Assembly (NCBI GenBank): GCA_910587875.1
Contig: CAJUOD010000012.1
Location: 1 to 38,320 of the forward strand
DNA from: an uncultured Oscillibacter sp.
GTDB taxonomy: Bacteria; Bacillota; Clostridia; Oscillospirales; Oscillospiraceae
DNA: 38,320 nt
Direction: 5' to 3'
The notes beneath the pieces were generated by a model. That model saw only the letters and a list, made by a program, of their open reading frames with translations. It did no database searches and was not told the origin of the DNA. A program made the position numbers and the translations under genes. Below are positions 38,320 to 38,320 of this stretch, piece after piece (the stretch's first letter is position 1; every line of letters starts with the position of its first letter).

Positions 38320-38320
38320 A

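Noticed and set aside
1..38320. CRISPR arrays, rRNA genes, IS elements with transposase
   Set aside because: No array of regularly spaced repeats, no rRNA sequence and no transposase reading frame was seen on either strand.

Overview
The window is GC-rich DNA that reads as a chromosomal segment of an anaerobic gut Firmicute, most likely of the Oscillospiraceae (Flavonifractor/Lawsonibacter-like). This is inferred from high GC with Firmicute-style AAGGAGG ribosome sites and TTGACA/TATAAT promoters, a BceAB-type transporter, DUF1385 next to prmC, rpsF-ssb-rpsR, and many small XRE-regulated cassettes. Taxonomy was not tested by any search.

Layout. 1-3925: yigZ (partial) behind an XRE regulator, a small divergent gene, hflX, a flavin reductase, a CatA-like acetyltransferase and rpmE. 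4049-4872: a low-GC island holding a Fst-like type I toxin/antisense-RNA locus and an XRE cassette with a 58-aa partner. 4876-9687: metal ABC genes (znuBC-like), a GNAT enzyme, a methyltransferase and recQ. 9817-14695: a carbohydrate ABC operon (lipoprotein binding protein, double ATPase, permease) ending in an inositol-dehydrogenase-like oxidoreductase. 14737-16918: rimO, a Cdd1-like helix-hairpin-helix protein and pgsA, all overlapping by ATGA. 16942-18027: two head-to-head copies of a repeat of about 245 bp flanking another XRE/small-protein cassette. 18049-22570: recX, recA, a PspC protein, prmC, a GNAT enzyme and DUF1385. 22643-26162: histidine kinase, response regulator and an FG-GAP lipoprotein. 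26374-29366: two GT4 glycosyltransferases and a VTT membrane protein, probably glycolipid synthesis. 29660-29989: a convergent small-RNA/small-membrane-peptide locus. 30141-32934: BceAB-like transporter with a BceR-like box upstream. 33058-34216: rpsF-ssb-rpsR. 34365-34438: tRNA-Gly(CCC), used as the probable insertion site of an integrated element that runs off the right edge (integrase, Xis-like protein, three small genes, a second Fst-like locus, HicBA, CI-like repressor).

The most notable signal is regulatory and small-gene rich. Two paralogous Fst/par-like loci have 31-aa membrane peptides, convergent RNAs, matching direct repeats over the start codon and perfect bidirectional terminators. 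One sits in a core interval and one in the integrated element. Three divergent XRE/small-protein cassettes each have a perfect or near-perfect palindrome inside the partner's promoter. Together with HicBA and the third convergent locus, the window is dense in candidate toxin-antitoxin or addiction modules.
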